From: Portunus trituberculatus
Lineage: Eukaryota; Arthropoda; Malacostraca; Decapoda; Portunidae
Length of the DNA stretch: 64,000 nucleotides
NCBI RefSeq assembly: GCF_017591435.1
Contig: NC_059276.1
Coordinates: forward strand, 5,587,776 to 5,651,775
Direction: 5' to 3'
The notes under the pieces are model-generated. The model worked only from the letters and a program-made list of their open reading frames with translations. It made no database searches and was not told the origin of the DNA. How positions within the stretch are numbered: the stretch's first letter is position 1; the number at the start of each line of letters is the position of its first letter. Below, one piece after another: positions 19,648 to 48,619 of the stretch. The translations under genes were made by a program, and so were the position numbers.

Positions 19648-19830
19648 GCTTAAGAGGAGAGGGGTGAGGCGGGGGGAGGGGGGAGTAAGGGAAGTGAGTG
19701 CCTATTAACAAAGATAAAGCTAAGGATAACGATTTCCCTCCCTTTTTTTTCAGATCATTCTTTTACGTACACGACAGTATTACGTGTACGTGTGCGTGTG
19801 TCTGCGTGTGCGTTAATGTACGATCGTCCA

Positions 19831-19833
<3 letters not shown>

Positions 19834-19865
<32 letters not shown>

Positions 19866-19881
19866 AATTATACTCGTGTGA

Positions 19882-19926
<45 letters not shown>

Positions 19927-20175
19927 GTCAAAGGTCTCCACCACCATCACCACCACAATTGCTGCATCCAATTAAGGTATTTTATCAAGTACTCCTTTGT
20001 TTCTGTCTTTTTTTCTCCCTTTCTCTGGCCAGCGCTGTCATTTGTTCTTCCTTTTTTCCATTTGTCTTTTCTGTTTTTCTGTTTTTCTTTTATTTCTTTA
20101 CATGTCGGTATTGTTTTCTTACTCTTTCTCTCTTTTTTCCTTCTCTTATTAGGATATTATTATTATTATTATTAC

Positions 20176-20218
<43 letters not shown>

Positions 20219-20255
20219 TTTATTTTTGTTGTTGTTGTTGTTGTTGTTGTTGTTA
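19834..20255. repeat. Microsatellite cluster: (CA)n, poly-A, (GT)n, (ATT)n, (GTT)n
   Basis: (CA)n and A(23) lie at about 19829-19867, (GT)n at 19885-19922, (ATT)n at 20157-20219 and (GTT)n at 20227-20254. Confidence 0.95.
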
Positions 20256-20322
20256 TGATTAAGAAAGAAAGGAAAGATAAGGAAAATATACGATGATACT
20301 TTGATGTCTTATTATGTATGTG

Positions 20323-20323
<1 letters not shown>

Positions 20324-20371
<48 letters not shown>

Positions 20372-20419
20372 TCCATCTCGTATTAGCTCCTTTGGGATTC
20401 TTCACGTACGCAACCCTAT

Positions 20420-20506
<87 letters not shown>
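20324..20506. repeat. (GA)n then (CT)n, inverted pair
   Basis: (GA)n at 20327-20366 and (CT)n at 20422-20506, separated by about 55 bp and downstream of the dpr-like gene. The arms are self-complementary. Confidence 0.95.
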
Positions 20507-20509
<3 letters not shown>

Positions 20510-20592
20510 CCACGCCCACCTTAGCACAGGAGAAGAGTAACAACCGCCTTTACCATTTCCACCACTAATAACAAACATGACACATTTCCTCA

Positions 20593-20598
20593 TTTATT
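20593..20598 (-). promoter_or_regulatory. Polyadenylation signal for dpr-like gene
   Basis: TTTATT on the + strand, i.e. AATAAA on the gene strand, about 65 bases after the stop codon. Confidence 0.55.
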
Positions 20599-20662
20599 TC
20601 ATGCAAAACAAACGTGGGGAACAAAAGGTACATTAATACATTCAGGCAAGGGTACTCAGGTG

Positions 20663-35453
<14,791 letters not shown>

Positions 35454-36024
35454 GTCGCCGGAAGGAGGCACTCAAACATACGCTGGAAGGCAGACAAATG
35501 TGGTTTAATCAAGGGAAGAACATTGATGAGGTGCACGAGTGACTAAGAGACGTGACAGAGATGCGAGTGAGGGACTGCTGCGAAACTAGAGGCCTGAATC
35601 AAACAACGAGACACAGAGGAGCTTAGTTCTTGATTTTGCTGAAATGTATCGGAGACTCGTATGCAATTCCCAGCTTCCCTGCCCTGCGAGAACGCTCTCT
35701 GTGCCTTTTAGTCTGTCCTGTGACGTGTTAAGCCTCTGTTCCTGTGTGCTGCCTGTGTTGTTTATATACCCCGTCACACAGCACAACATAAATATCATTT
35801 TGGCCACGTGATGAAGGACGGGGGAGGAAGAGAACGATAGGAAAAAAGAAGTGATAAATACAGGAACCTTGCATAATTTTTTACCCGTTCCAGTGATGCA
35901 TGTAAGTGTTGAGTTATTACCAGAGAAGAAAGATGTCCACTAAGGGAGGTAAAAGGATGGAGGATGGAGGTGGAGGAGGCGTGAGGAGAGCGATGGAAAA
36001 AATGGAGGAAAGAGGTGGACTGAA

Positions 36025-36028
<4 letters not shown>

Positions 36029-36101
<73 letters not shown>
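36029..36101. repeat. (GA)n microsatellite
   Basis: About 36 GA units. Confidence 0.95.
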
Positions 36102-36107
<6 letters not shown>

Positions 36108-36419
36108 AGTATATACGTTATTAATAAAGTGAGAATCTGAGGAATGTTTATCAATATTTGGCAAAGCATTTACTAACCTCATTTACGCCTGACAATATAA
36201 CATTCTGCCTAGGAAACCAATAGAATGCAAGGTTAGTTTTTTAGTTACGCTCTTGGACTTAGGGAAAGGACTCAGGGCCCCAATAATGAATGCTAGAATA
36301 GTGTTAGCATCGCCTCGTCCTGCCACACTCAGAAATGAAATCCTGAAGTGTAGCTGAAAGGCAAAGAAAACCGGTGTCTTGTTCACTAGAGTACCTTTCC
36401 ACAAACTGCCGCGAAGGAG

Positions 36420-37165
36420 CTCATGATCAAACAATCCCTGGAAAGTATGTAGAAATTGTGGTATTTTGGGTAAAGGCTGTTCTGTATGCGTCCTAGTTAC
36501 GTCTACACCATTATATGCTTTTAGTTTTCAATCTTCTCATGATCTTATTTTCCATTCTATCAAACAATCCCTGGAAAATGTGTAAAAATGGTGGTATTTT
36601 GGGTAAAGGCTGTTCTGTATGCGTCTTACTTAAGTCTGCACCATTATTATGCTTTAGTTTTTAATTTTCCCGTGGTCCTATTTTACTTTCTATCTTCACG
36701 TAAGCTCACAATCAAACAATCCCTGGAAAATGTGTAAAAATGGTGGTATTTTGGGTAAAGGCTGTTCTGTATGCGTCCTACTTAAGTCTACACCATTATT
36801 ATGCTTTAGTTTTCAATTTTCCGTGGTCCTATTTTACTTTCTATCTTCACGTAAGCTCACAATCAAACAATCCCTGGAAAATGTGTAGAAATTAAGGTTA
36901 TTTTGGTTAAAGGCTGTTCTGAATGCGTCCTACTTAAGTCTACATCATTATACGCTTTTAGTTTTCAATGTTCTCGTGATCCTATTTTACATTCTATCTT
37001 TACGTAAGGAGCTCATAATCAAACAGTCCCTGGAAAATGGATAGAAATGAAGGTATTTTGGTTAAAGGCTGTTCTGTACGCGTCCTAGTTAAGTCTACAC
37101 CGTTACGTATTCTTTCAGTCTTCTATTTTCTCGTGACCCTATTTTACATTTTATCTTGACATTGT
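36420..37165. repeat. ~150-bp satellite-like array, five copies
   Basis: ATCAAACAATCCCTGGAAAA recurs at 36425, 36559, 36711, 36861 and 37018. Each is followed by GGTATTTTGGGTAAAGGCTG, TTCTGTATGCGTCCTA, CTACACCATTAT and CGTGGTCCTATTTTA. Confidence 0.93.
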
Positions 37166-37300
37166 AGCGGGGATATTGCGTCTATTTATGCAGTAACGTC
37201 CTTCTAACATTATTGCAGCACATACTTGACGTTCTAGTGAGTATATTGTGTATATCTACGCAGTAACGTTCTTCTAACATTGCTGCAGCACATAAACAGA
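37165..37300. repeat. ~75-bp tandem duplication
   Basis: GATATTGCGTCTATTTATGCAG and TATATTGTGTATATCTACGC begin two copies; both contain AGTAACGTYCTTCTAACATT and TGCAGCACATA. Confidence 0.85.
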
Positions 37301-37349
37301 GACATGAAAGTAGAAACAGTAGAGAAAAGGAGCACCAGAGTTCTCATTT

Positions 37350-37570
37350 ACGGCTATATTCAGAAACGCCATGCCTTTTTACCACGACAATTTTTCAAGT
37401 CCCCTTTAGACAACTAGCTGGGTTTTCAAGATAGTTTATCCTTATGATCAATTAGAAATCTTGCTAATCCATCACTAAAACCACAAAAATACCCTTAAAA
37501 ACATGAGTATCTTCAATTAGACCTTTTTGGAAATAGTGGACGTGAGAGTGCAAAGCGTTTCTCAATAGGG
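37350..37570. repeat. Dispersed intronic repeat family, intergenic copy
   Basis: GACAACTAGCTGGGTTTTCA, CCTTATGATCAATTAGAAAT, CACTAAAACCACAAAAATAC and CCTTAAAAACATGAG match the 6240-6560 and 7110-7530 copies. Confidence 0.65.
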
Positions 37571-37609
37571 CTATTAAACGCACATAGAGATAAGAGAACA
37601 AACGTATAG

Positions 37610-37990
37610 AGGACAGAGTGTGGTTGCATTGAGGAAAACAAGAGACAGTGAGAGAGGAAGGATAAAACAGAGCATAACATGACAACACAGACACAAAGAA
37701 AAAAAAGATACAAGAAGGAATGAATATATACCACAGAGAGATAGCATTGAGAAAGACAAGAAATAGCAAGGGGAGGAGGATAAACAGATGGGACAAAACA
37801 AGATAACAAAAATAAAGATAGAATAAAGAGATACAGCAAAAAGAATACAGGGAATAGAGAGTTAACAATAAGAAAGACAAGAGATAGCGAAAGAGGAAGG
37901 ACAAAGAAACATAATAAGAAAATACAAAAAGAATAAACAGAGAAAGACTATAAATTGTGAAGAGAGACAGGGAGGCGAGAGAGAGAGGGA
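37610..37990. repeat. ~100-bp degenerate tandem repeat
   Basis: GAGGAAAACAAGAGACAGTG, AGAGGAAGGATAAA and ATAACA-ACAAA-ATA units, four diverged copies. No gene. Confidence 0.65.
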
Positions 37991-38148
37991 GAGGCACATA
38001 ACATAGGCTGCTCATCTGCACAGCACTTAATAGCAGAGACCTTCCTGGTGGTGAAAGATAAATGGACTGTTATAGAGCCTTGTATCGATTGCTTGTTACT
38101 CTAGAGCCCCTGTAACCTTGCCTCTGTCTTCCCCCCTTGCATTGTTTC

Positions 38149-38925
<777 letters not shown>

Positions 38926-39022
38926 ACTATGCATGAAGTTTGAATGGAAATAAAAAGTCAGAGAAGTTTGCGAGGACTGCTCCTTGAAATGTCTTTGAGG
39001 TGTTCCATGATATATGCTGGGA

Positions 39023-39028
<6 letters not shown>

Positions 39029-39108
<80 letters not shown>

Positions 39109-39145
39109 GCTCTATCAACTCGAAAAATTCCAGAACTATTCCAGA

Positions 39146-39244
<99 letters not shown>

Positions 39245-39285
39245 CACCACCACCCACCACCACCCACCCACCCACCCACTACCAC
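39029..39285. repeat. (CT)n, (TAC)n, (CACC)n cluster
   Basis: (CT)n 39029-39104, about 31 TAC units 39147-39240, then CACCCACCAC to 39282. Confidence 0.95.
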
Positions 39286-39439
39286 TTCTCGATCTTAATC
39301 ACAAAACACATCTACAGCAGTAACTAGCATAACCTTATCTGAGAAATTTCTGGTGCACACATTCTATATTTCCACTTTCATCTCTTATCCCCTTTTCCAC
39401 TCGTGTCGTTAGCCCCGCCACGCTTCCCTGGGCTCGTGA

Positions 39440-39505
39440 TGCTTGGCTGGGTGGTTGGCTGGGTGGCTGGGTTGCTGGCTGGGTTGCTGGCTGGGTGGTT
39501 GAGTG
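39440..39505. repeat. GGCTGGGTGGTT minisatellite
   Basis: A short tandem of GGCTGGGTKGYTGGCTGGGT units, five to six copies of about 12 bp. Confidence 0.85.
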
Positions 39506-39583
39506 CAAGAGAGGGCCACGGTGTCTCCAATAAGTGTCGATAATGGAGGAAAAGAATGGTACTTGAAATTAGTGGATTGACCT

Positions 39584-39620
<37 letters not shown>

Positions 39621-39799
39621 CTTTATTTGAGATTATTGTGTCAAATTTTTTTGGGGTGTTTTTTGTGAGTTTTGTTATGTTGGAGTAATTGTTTTTGTTA
39701 TTTTTGTTCATAATTCTTTTTCTTCTTTCAATTCTTTCTCTTTCTCTTCTTCCTCGTCCTCTCATACCACTGCCACCTTACTGCATTCCTGTCTTTCCC

Positions 39800-40135
39800 T
39801 CTCCTCCATTTTTTCTCTGCATTCCTCCCTCCTTCCACTTCACCTCTCATTACCCTCTTTCTTTCCACCTCTCTTCCCTCTCTTCCCCTTCTCTTCCCCT
39901 TTCACCTTTTTTTTAACTCTTCTCCTCTTCCTTTCCTCGTCTAGTCAGTCTCAAAATGTACTGTCTATCTGCATTTTTTTCCTCCATCCTTCCCTCCTTC
40001 CACTTCACCTCTCATTACCCTCTTTCTTTCAACTTCTCTTCCCTCTCTTCCCCTTCTTTTCCCCCTTCACCTTTTCCTTAACCCTTGTCCTCTTCCTTTC
40101 CTCGTCCAGTCAGTCCCAAAATGTACTGTCTGTCA
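39800..40135. repeat. ~170-bp pyrimidine-rich tandem duplication
   Basis: CTCCTTCCACTTCACCTCTC opens both copies (39829, 39996) and CAGTC..AAAATGTACTGTC closes them (39945, 40112). Confidence 0.9.
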
Positions 40136-40420
40136 CCTCTGGAATGTCTAAATATAACGTTCAATTTCCCAGATGTCAAAGTTGGCGCAGAGTCGGTAAT
40201 GTAGGAGAGACGCAATGGATGTGAGAGAGTGTGAGTGGGAGAGAGAGAGGGAGAGAGAGAGTGAGTGAGTAGGAGTGGAGGGGGTGAACTGTACGTGGGA
40301 GGAATGAGAGCGGAGGTGGAGGGGAGTGGGAGGGAAGTGGGAGTGAAGTCTCAGTGGAGTTCAAAAAATAGATGCAATGTAGATTTGATGGACACGTAGA
40401 ATGATGAGTGATGTGTATTG

Positions 40421-40423
<3 letters not shown>

Positions 40424-40505
<82 letters not shown>

Positions 40506-40602
40506 GTAAATAGCATGGAGGGAATGTAGTATTTGGGACAACGATAACAGACACACAATGACATTACCAGGAATTCAAGCACCTGGCCAACACCTGAGTC
40601 CT

Positions 40603-40679
<77 letters not shown>
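40424..40679. repeat. (GA)n and (CA)n
   Basis: (GA)n 40424-40500 and (CA)n 40604-40679. Confidence 0.95.
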
Positions 40680-40681
<2 letters not shown>

Positions 40682-41154
40682 TTATTTTCCACGGTGGTCT
40701 TGTGTCTCTTTATTTATCATTGTATTTGCCACTTTGCATTTATTTAGCAGGGCGAATAGAGCAACTTGGGGTTTAGTGAAGTGGAAAGAGCGAGGAAGTT
40801 GTTCAGAGGAAAAAAGAGAGTGAAGTTTTGTGTTCCTTCAGGCGCTGTTTCCTCTCCTTCTCCCTCCTTCATCTCTTCTTCAATTTGGCCACATCCTTTT
40901 CCCCAATTTTCCTCCGCTTTGGACTTTCATTGTCTTTCTTTCCCTCTCTCTTCCTCTCTCTCTCTCTCTCTAGCTCTCGGTCTCTATCTCTCTCTCTGTG
41001 GTGTTGCATTGTTTTCATTCCTTTATTTCTTGTGAGTATTTTATTTTTCGTGCGTCTCTCTCGTGTCTAATTCTTTTCTTCTCTTTTGCTCTTGTTTTGA
41101 AATGTGGGAAAGGAATGTATTTTTATGTATGTGTTTGTTTTTTCCTCGGCTTGT

Positions 41155-41156
41155 CG

Positions 41157-41190
<34 letters not shown>

Positions 41191-41549
41191 CTTCGTCGTA
41201 ACTTTTCTCGTTTTCTTCTCTTCTTTCTATTCATCGTCTTCCTTTATTCACTCTTTATTCGTCTTTCCTTCCTTCCTTCCTTCCTTCTTGTCTTTATCCT
41301 CATAGTTATTTTTCCTTTCTTCTTCTCTTCTTCATCTGCATTTTGAGTTTCCTCGTCTTCATCTTCCGTATCTTCATCTTTTTCGTGTCTATCTTTGTCT
41401 CCATCCTCTTCCTCTTCCTCCTCCTCCTCCTCCTCCTCCTCCTCCTCCTTCTTCTCTTTCTTCTTCTCCTCTTCCTCTTCCTCTTCCTCCTCCTCCTCCT
41501 CGTAATGAAAGTACTTCCCCATTTGTACATGAAATCTTATGAGAACTTG

Positions 41550-41610
<61 letters not shown>
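41155..41610. repeat. (GTT)n, (CTTC)n, (CTC)n, (GA)n cluster
   Basis: (GTT)n 41155-41190, CTTC repeats 41268-41288, CTC/CTT repeats 41405-41502, (GA)n 41552-41608. Confidence 0.93.
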
Positions 41611-41611
<1 letters not shown>

Positions 41612-41770
41612 CACCTGAACTCCTTCCTTTGAGATCAAACGTGTTGGAACGCATCTGACGTCTCTGGAAAGGATACCCGTCTGCGTTGTAGCGTGGGATC
41701 AATAATAGATTTTTAATTGAATGAAGCTGAGTGAAGGAATAGCCTGGATTGAATTATGTGTGTTGTAATG

Positions 41771-42409
<639 letters not shown>

Positions 42410-42962
42410 CTCGGCTTTAAGGCTGCAGTTCCCATTATATCGCTTTATACATCGTTTTTTGAGGGGCTGGTACCAGGGGGAGACACACCCAGGGAAGGGG
42501 GGCCACAGGGGGAAACAGGACATCGGGTGGCATTTAATCAGTTGCCAAACACGGCTGGTATTTGTGTCATGATTTGATTGACATTGAGGAAAATTTAACA
42601 AGATCCTTCAAAATTTATATCCTATTTCATAACCTTGTCTGCTCTTCTCTGTCCCTCATTTTTTGATTAACTAGGAATATTCTGTGTAGTATTTTGATAT
42701 TGGATGATTCTAAAACCCTTTCTTAATTCTTCCTCTTCTGTTCTCTGCGCTTCCTTTCTCTCCTCCTTCCTGCTTCTCCAGACAAGTATTAAGATTTTGT
42801 GTAATATTTTGATTAACTACGAATATATCTACAGTCTTTCCTTTATTCTTCCTTCCTCTTCTTGTTCCCTGCTTTTTCTTTGTCTCAACCTTCTAAAGAT
42901 GAGCGATAAGATTTTTTGTATTCGCGACTGAGAAAATATTAGGATTCTTTTATTTACTTTTC

Positions 42963-42998
<36 letters not shown>

Positions 42999-43058
42999 GT
43001 TTTCCTCCTCCTCCTCCTCCTTTTATCACTTAAACTTCTAATAACGCACGCATATGAA

Positions 43059-43110
43059 CTCTTTTAGCACTGGGACGCATTTTTACCTTGAGTTTTCTTA
43101 TGATTAGACA

Positions 43111-43186
<76 letters not shown>

Positions 43187-43327
43187 GAAGCGTCTATGGA
43201 GGTCAGAAGATATATGGCCAGAGTCTTCACTATTTCAGTCCCCACATGAGTGTCTGAAGCTGTATAAAATCACCAAATAGTAAGCAGAGTGAATATGAAA
43301 ACGCGTCATGGTACTGAAAGGGATTAA
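43059..43327 (+). mobile_element. TTAA piggyBac-like MITE, copy 5, with (AT)n inside
   Basis: It shares TGGGACGCATTTTTACCTTG, GTCTATGGAGGTCAGAAGAT and GTACTGAAAGGGATTAA with the other copies. An (AT)n run (about 43116-43182) has expanded inside it. Confidence 0.8.
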
Positions 43328-43927
43328 AATTTCCTGTAATAAATTGAGAAAGAGAGAAATAACATCATCTCGTTAAGTTTACCTCTACTCATTCTATCCG
43401 CTGTTCTTGTCTGTCATAATGTCATCTGTTCATCCTTCTTCCTATGACTTAACTTCTAAGAGCATAAAAAAACTCAGCTCAGTGACTTTTCTTGACTTTT
43501 CCTTTAGGGACAAGAAGTTTAGCGGCAGTTTTTTTCTTGATCTTGAGTATTTTGTGTCCTTTGTCTGCCTCCTTGTAAAGAATGGGAAGACAGTAATGGA
43601 GATGGTCCTTTAGTTCCTTCTCTTTATTGCATTTCAGTGTAGGTTTTAGTAATATTTTTTTTATTTATTACTTTATCTCTCTTTTGTTCTCACTTGCACC
43701 CTATCTTCCATCTCTCTCTCTTACTCAGTTGTCCAGTTTTATCATAGCGTTATTCCATTCTCTCAGTCCTCTCACGGTGAAATCGTCTTTTACTCTTCTG
43801 TGTCTATCTCTTCCTTTTCCTTCCTCTATATCACCACTTCTCCAACCCTTTACTTGCTACATATATTCCTTCATCTGTCTCTACCTGTTCGTCTCGTCTC
43901 TTGTTTTGAAGCTTCTAACATCGCTGT

Positions 43928-44300
<373 letters not shown>

Positions 44301-44404
44301 GTTTGTGTGAGGTGTTGAACAAATAATAGTATTTTTTTGTGTGTATTTTTTAAACCATGCTGAAAATCCTCCTTTTTTTAAATTTGCAAATGCACTTACT
44401 AGTT

Positions 44405-44716
44405 AACAGACAAATAAACACACATAATAACTCACTCACTCGCTCACTCACAGACAAACACGCATAATAACTCACTCACTCGCTCACTCACTCACTCACT
44501 CACTCACTCACAAACAAATAAACCAATAGCTGTGCGTGTGTGTGCGTGTGCGTGTGCGTGTGCGTGTGCGTGTGTGTGTGTGTGTGGAGGGTCTTGTCGT
44601 GCATCGTATCTCATGTATCAGCAGCGGGTACTGGGTCCGTTTGGGGCGCCAAGGGATATATCCTCCGTGTTTCTCTGTTGCTCTCAGTCAGACGGAGTGT
44701 TTAGGCTCAGATGAAC

Positions 44717-44757
<41 letters not shown>

Positions 44758-44826
44758 TTAGCCTTTCTTACTCTCTTCCTCTTTTCATCCTTTTGCCTTT
44801 GTTTGTCTGTTTTTTTTATCCGTGTA

Positions 44827-44872
<46 letters not shown>

Positions 44873-44954
44873 TTAGCCTTTCTTACTTTCATATTGTTTC
44901 TCTCTCTTCCTCTTTTCATTTTTTGCCTTTGTTTTTGTCCGTCCGTCCGTTCGT

Positions 44955-45025
<71 letters not shown>
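44405..45025. repeat. (ACTC)n, (GT/GC)n and (CT)n arrays with a ~115-bp duplication
   Basis: CTCACTCACTCG at 44431 and 44471; GTGTGC units 44534-44585; GGTTTAGCCTTTCTTACT at 44755 and 44870; (CT)n at 44720-44753, 44838-44868 and 44958-45022. Confidence 0.9.
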
Positions 45026-45026
<1 letters not shown>

Positions 45027-45960
45027 TTCTTAAAAAGTTGAGGTTTTAGAGCACTGTTTTCCAAAGCCACCAGGAGAAAAGCTAATGAGTAAAGTGATGG
45101 AGTGGTTTAGTCTCCAGTACCTCCTGTGTAACTTTCCACTCTGTCAAGCCACGTGGGATGCTTCAAATAGCAGGTACCATTGATGTCACCGAGTAATTAG
45201 TACACAGTAATTGGAGATGGGAGTTTGGCAGGCAGGAAACAAGGAAAGTTCTGTAGAAGATAGTGAGTGAGAAGGGATGGATGGGAAGAAGATAAGATGA
45301 AAGGAAGGAAGGAAAGAAGAGATGGAATAGAAAAAGGAAGAGGGAAATTTAGATATACTATAGGAGCCAAGGAAATATGAGACTGATAAGTGAAGAAGTG
45401 AAGCAAATAGAAAGAATGAAGAAAAAATTGAAAGAAAGGAAAGCTACACTCAACTTTCACTTAGCAAAGACACTAACACTAAATCATCTACTCACATATA
45501 AACTACACCCTTTACAATGACAGACGACAGCCAAACCACCAAACATATGCTGTACCTTCCCTTAGCAAACCTTCCTTTTAAACACCATGAACTATGAGAG
45601 CCAAGGAAGAAAATACTGGGAGAAAAAATACTGGATGGTAATGTTTAGTGTGTTTTGGAAGGGATCATTACGAGGGAGTGGGAGTTTGAGTTTGGAAGTT
45701 TGTCAATTAAAGGCAAGAAGAGGTATCAAGGTAAAGATGTGAAGAGAGGAGGTAATGTAATGAAGGAAAAGGAAAAATGGTAAAGCACAATCAGAGGAGG
45801 ACGTGTTAGACTGCAATAATACAGGAAAAAATAGGGTTAAGAATAATGGGTGGAAGGGGAGGATGGAAAAAATGTAAGGGAATGAAAGTAAAGGAAATGA
45901 GATACGGGTTTGTGTGAAATATGATGTTGATTTAACAGTGCACAGTGTTGAAGATATGAG
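45025..45960. other. Intergenic, no gene seen
   Basis: Mostly A/G-rich unique-looking DNA (45200-45450, 45690-45900) with loose GGAAGGAAGG motifs. I see no supported coding, RNA or element signal. Confidence 0.5.
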
Positions 45961-45980
45961 TACTGTTACTACTGCTACTG

Positions 45981-46019
<39 letters not shown>

Positions 46020-46095
46020 TTATTACTACTACTACTACTACTATTACCACCACCACGACCACCACCACTGTCACCACTACCACTGCCACAACTAC
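45960..46095. repeat. (ACT)n/(ACC)n trinucleotide array
   Basis: ACTGCTACTACTACT grading into ACCACCACC. Confidence 0.93.
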
Positions 46096-46789
46096 AACAA
46101 CATACATGAAGACTAACATCACGTAACATCCCAACCAGCAAAAACAACACGAACACTGAAAAGAAGAACTTAAATCTCTAGTTTCTCCTTCGTAAATATC
46201 TCGAGTAACTTCTTAAACCAAGACAACACCTGACCTGGCAACCTGAGCCTCTCCTGAACTCTTCCCTTCGCTTCCCACTTTAAAAACACTCCTTTGGTTA
46301 ATGCTCTGCCATAAATCACACCAACAGATTCCTTCGTTCCCTCACACCTCTCGTTATTTCTGAGTTTTGTAGTTGTTTTACGTCCTCTGTTGAAAAAGAG
46401 TCGAGGTTATGTTTCTGTTTATTTAGCATTGTTTTGTTTCCTTTCGTGTGTTTTTTTAAAGTCCTTTGCTACTTATAAGGTGGAAATCACAATTATATTA
46501 AGATTTTTCTATTTATTTTCACTTCATTCCCCTTCTTTCGTCTATTTCCATCTATTATATTCCCTATGGTAGTAAGAGACTGTACGTTCTCTCAGTTATA
46601 ATGAAGTTACAATCACAGTGAGTTTCATCATTTTACACTTAATTTCGCTTTTCCTCGTGTGTTCTCTCCATCATATTCCCTTTTAATTTAAGTCTCACTA
46701 AGGAATATTATCTTAAAACACATAATATTGTTTTGTGAGGGACATTTCTCGTATATTTTCAGCCACTCTCTGTTTTGGCTCTAATAAAC

Positions 46790-46925
46790 CTATCTGTCTG
46801 TCTGTCTGTCTGTCTGTCTGTCAGTCCTTTGATGTGTGGAGGGCGTGACAAAACGTGATAGTTGATAGAGTATTAGTGGATCAGAGGATATGAAACTAAT
46901 GGACAATAGTAAACACTGTGGGAAT

Positions 46926-47000
<75 letters not shown>
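46790..47000. repeat. (CTGT)n and (CT)n
   Basis: (TCTG)n 46792-46822 and (CT)n 46927-46998. Confidence 0.93.
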
Positions 47001-47645
47001 CAGTCTCACATTTACCACTCTCTAGAGTACCTCCTTTTCCTTGCCTAAAATATTTACCTGCAGCTTCTTTTCCTTCCTTCAAACATTTACATAATTTCTC
47101 TTACTCTCTGTAGTCCCTCCCTGCCTCCCTGTCCCTCGCGCTTTCCTCATCCTCTCAGTCCTGCCTCTTTTCCTTCTTACGCTCTTACACTCTCCTCATC
47201 CTCCTTTTTAGTGAATAGTGGTTCTGTGGGTCTTATCTTTGCCTCTCTTTGGTAAGTCGCCAAGGGAACATAAAGGAGGAACCACCACCAGCAGATCTAT
47301 TGGCTCTTTCCAAGCATAATTAATGTCTTGTTGTTATTTACACTTTGTATTTTCTAGTGTTCTTTTTCCATGGCCAGGACTGCACATGCTCCCACACGCT
47401 TCACTCTCTTTCCTTCCCTCTCTCCCTTTCTTCCTCTCTTTTCCTCGCTCCACTCAACACCCAAACCGGCTCAGCAACCACCGTAAACACCTCCACTTCT
47501 CATCCACTTCTTTCTGTTCCACGCTTAAAACTTTTTCTCCACTCCTTCCTTATCATTGCTTCGTGCCTCCAGCTTCCCTTATCTAATCCGTAAATCAGGG
47601 CTTCTTTGCTCTACACTTTCTTTGTCTGTGTCTGTGTCTCTCTCT

Positions 47646-47648
<3 letters not shown>

Positions 47649-47707
<59 letters not shown>
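47649..47707. repeat. (GT)n microsatellite
   Basis: About 29 GT units. Confidence 0.95.
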
Positions 47708-47709
<2 letters not shown>

Positions 47710-47829
47710 CTGCTGCCATTTACTTCTCCCTTGTGTTGAGGGTTCGTTTTCCTTTCATTCCTTCTTTCCTTTTGTTTTTGAGTTTCCAAATGGTTGCGTT
47801 TTTCTGTTGATAGTGTGTGATAATTGTTA

Positions 47830-48534
47830 ACTTGTCCATTACTATTGTCAAACTATCAAACTGTCACTAGGAAACTATTTGTAAGCTACTCAACTCTCAC
47901 TAGAAAGCCATTGTACGACTTAGACTATCGCCAGAACCATGAACACTTCCCTGAAAGCCTTAACACCCACTGGATCCTGTTAAAAAGTATTGGAATGTTT
48001 ATAAACTGTCAATGATCTTCTCTGGCTCCCCTTCTAATACACTTACCCTTCCCAGTCCTGCCTTTTTCTCGTATACGTATCAGTAGAATTCATCAGGGCT
48101 CTTTATTTCCCTCATGTAATCAGGTATGGATGTTTATTTCCGTTTATGGATGTCCTTGGCGTGTGTTTATTGTCATCTCTCTCTCCTGACGTACGTGCAT
48201 TAAGTTTTGTTCACTTGCATTCACTTCAAGCTAAGATTATCGTACTCTTCATTCCCAGGTAAGTTTCGAGGCGTCACCTTGAATCGTGCCATTAGAATCA
48301 CTATTTCCTGTCCTCCCTCCGGTGTTCTAAATATTCTGTAACATTATTTTCTGAAAGTTATTTCGTCTCTCCCTTCCGCTTGTCGATAAATACTGACTAC
48401 TATCTATCTTTCGCTCTTTCTCTCCCTGTCTATCTCTCTCGCTTGCTTGTTTCTGTTCGTATCTTTCTCAGCATCGAGTTTACTTCCTTATTACTTCTGC
48501 ATCTCTCATCCCATCTCATATTTCACGATAACTG

Positions 48535-48535
<1 letters not shown>
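47830..48535. other. Intergenic, no gene seen
   Basis: A small repeated motif AAACTRTCACTAGRAA lies at 47850-47930; otherwise unique-looking DNA without coding signal. Confidence 0.45.

Positions 48536-48538
<3 letters not shown>

Positions 48539-48607
<69 letters not shown>
48539..48607. repeat. (CT)n microsatellite
   Basis: About 34 CT units. Confidence 0.95.
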
Positions 48608-48610
<3 letters not shown>

Positions 48611-48619
48611 ACATACTTC

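Noticed and set aside
36420..37165. CRISPR-like array
   Set aside because: Units are contiguous tandem copies without unique spacers, in a eukaryotic genome.
41244..41702. Glu-rich 152-codon frame on - resembling an acidic nuclear protein
   Set aside because: The acidic stretch is (GAG)n/(GAA)n from the CTC array; flanks are repetitive and lack splice or start context.
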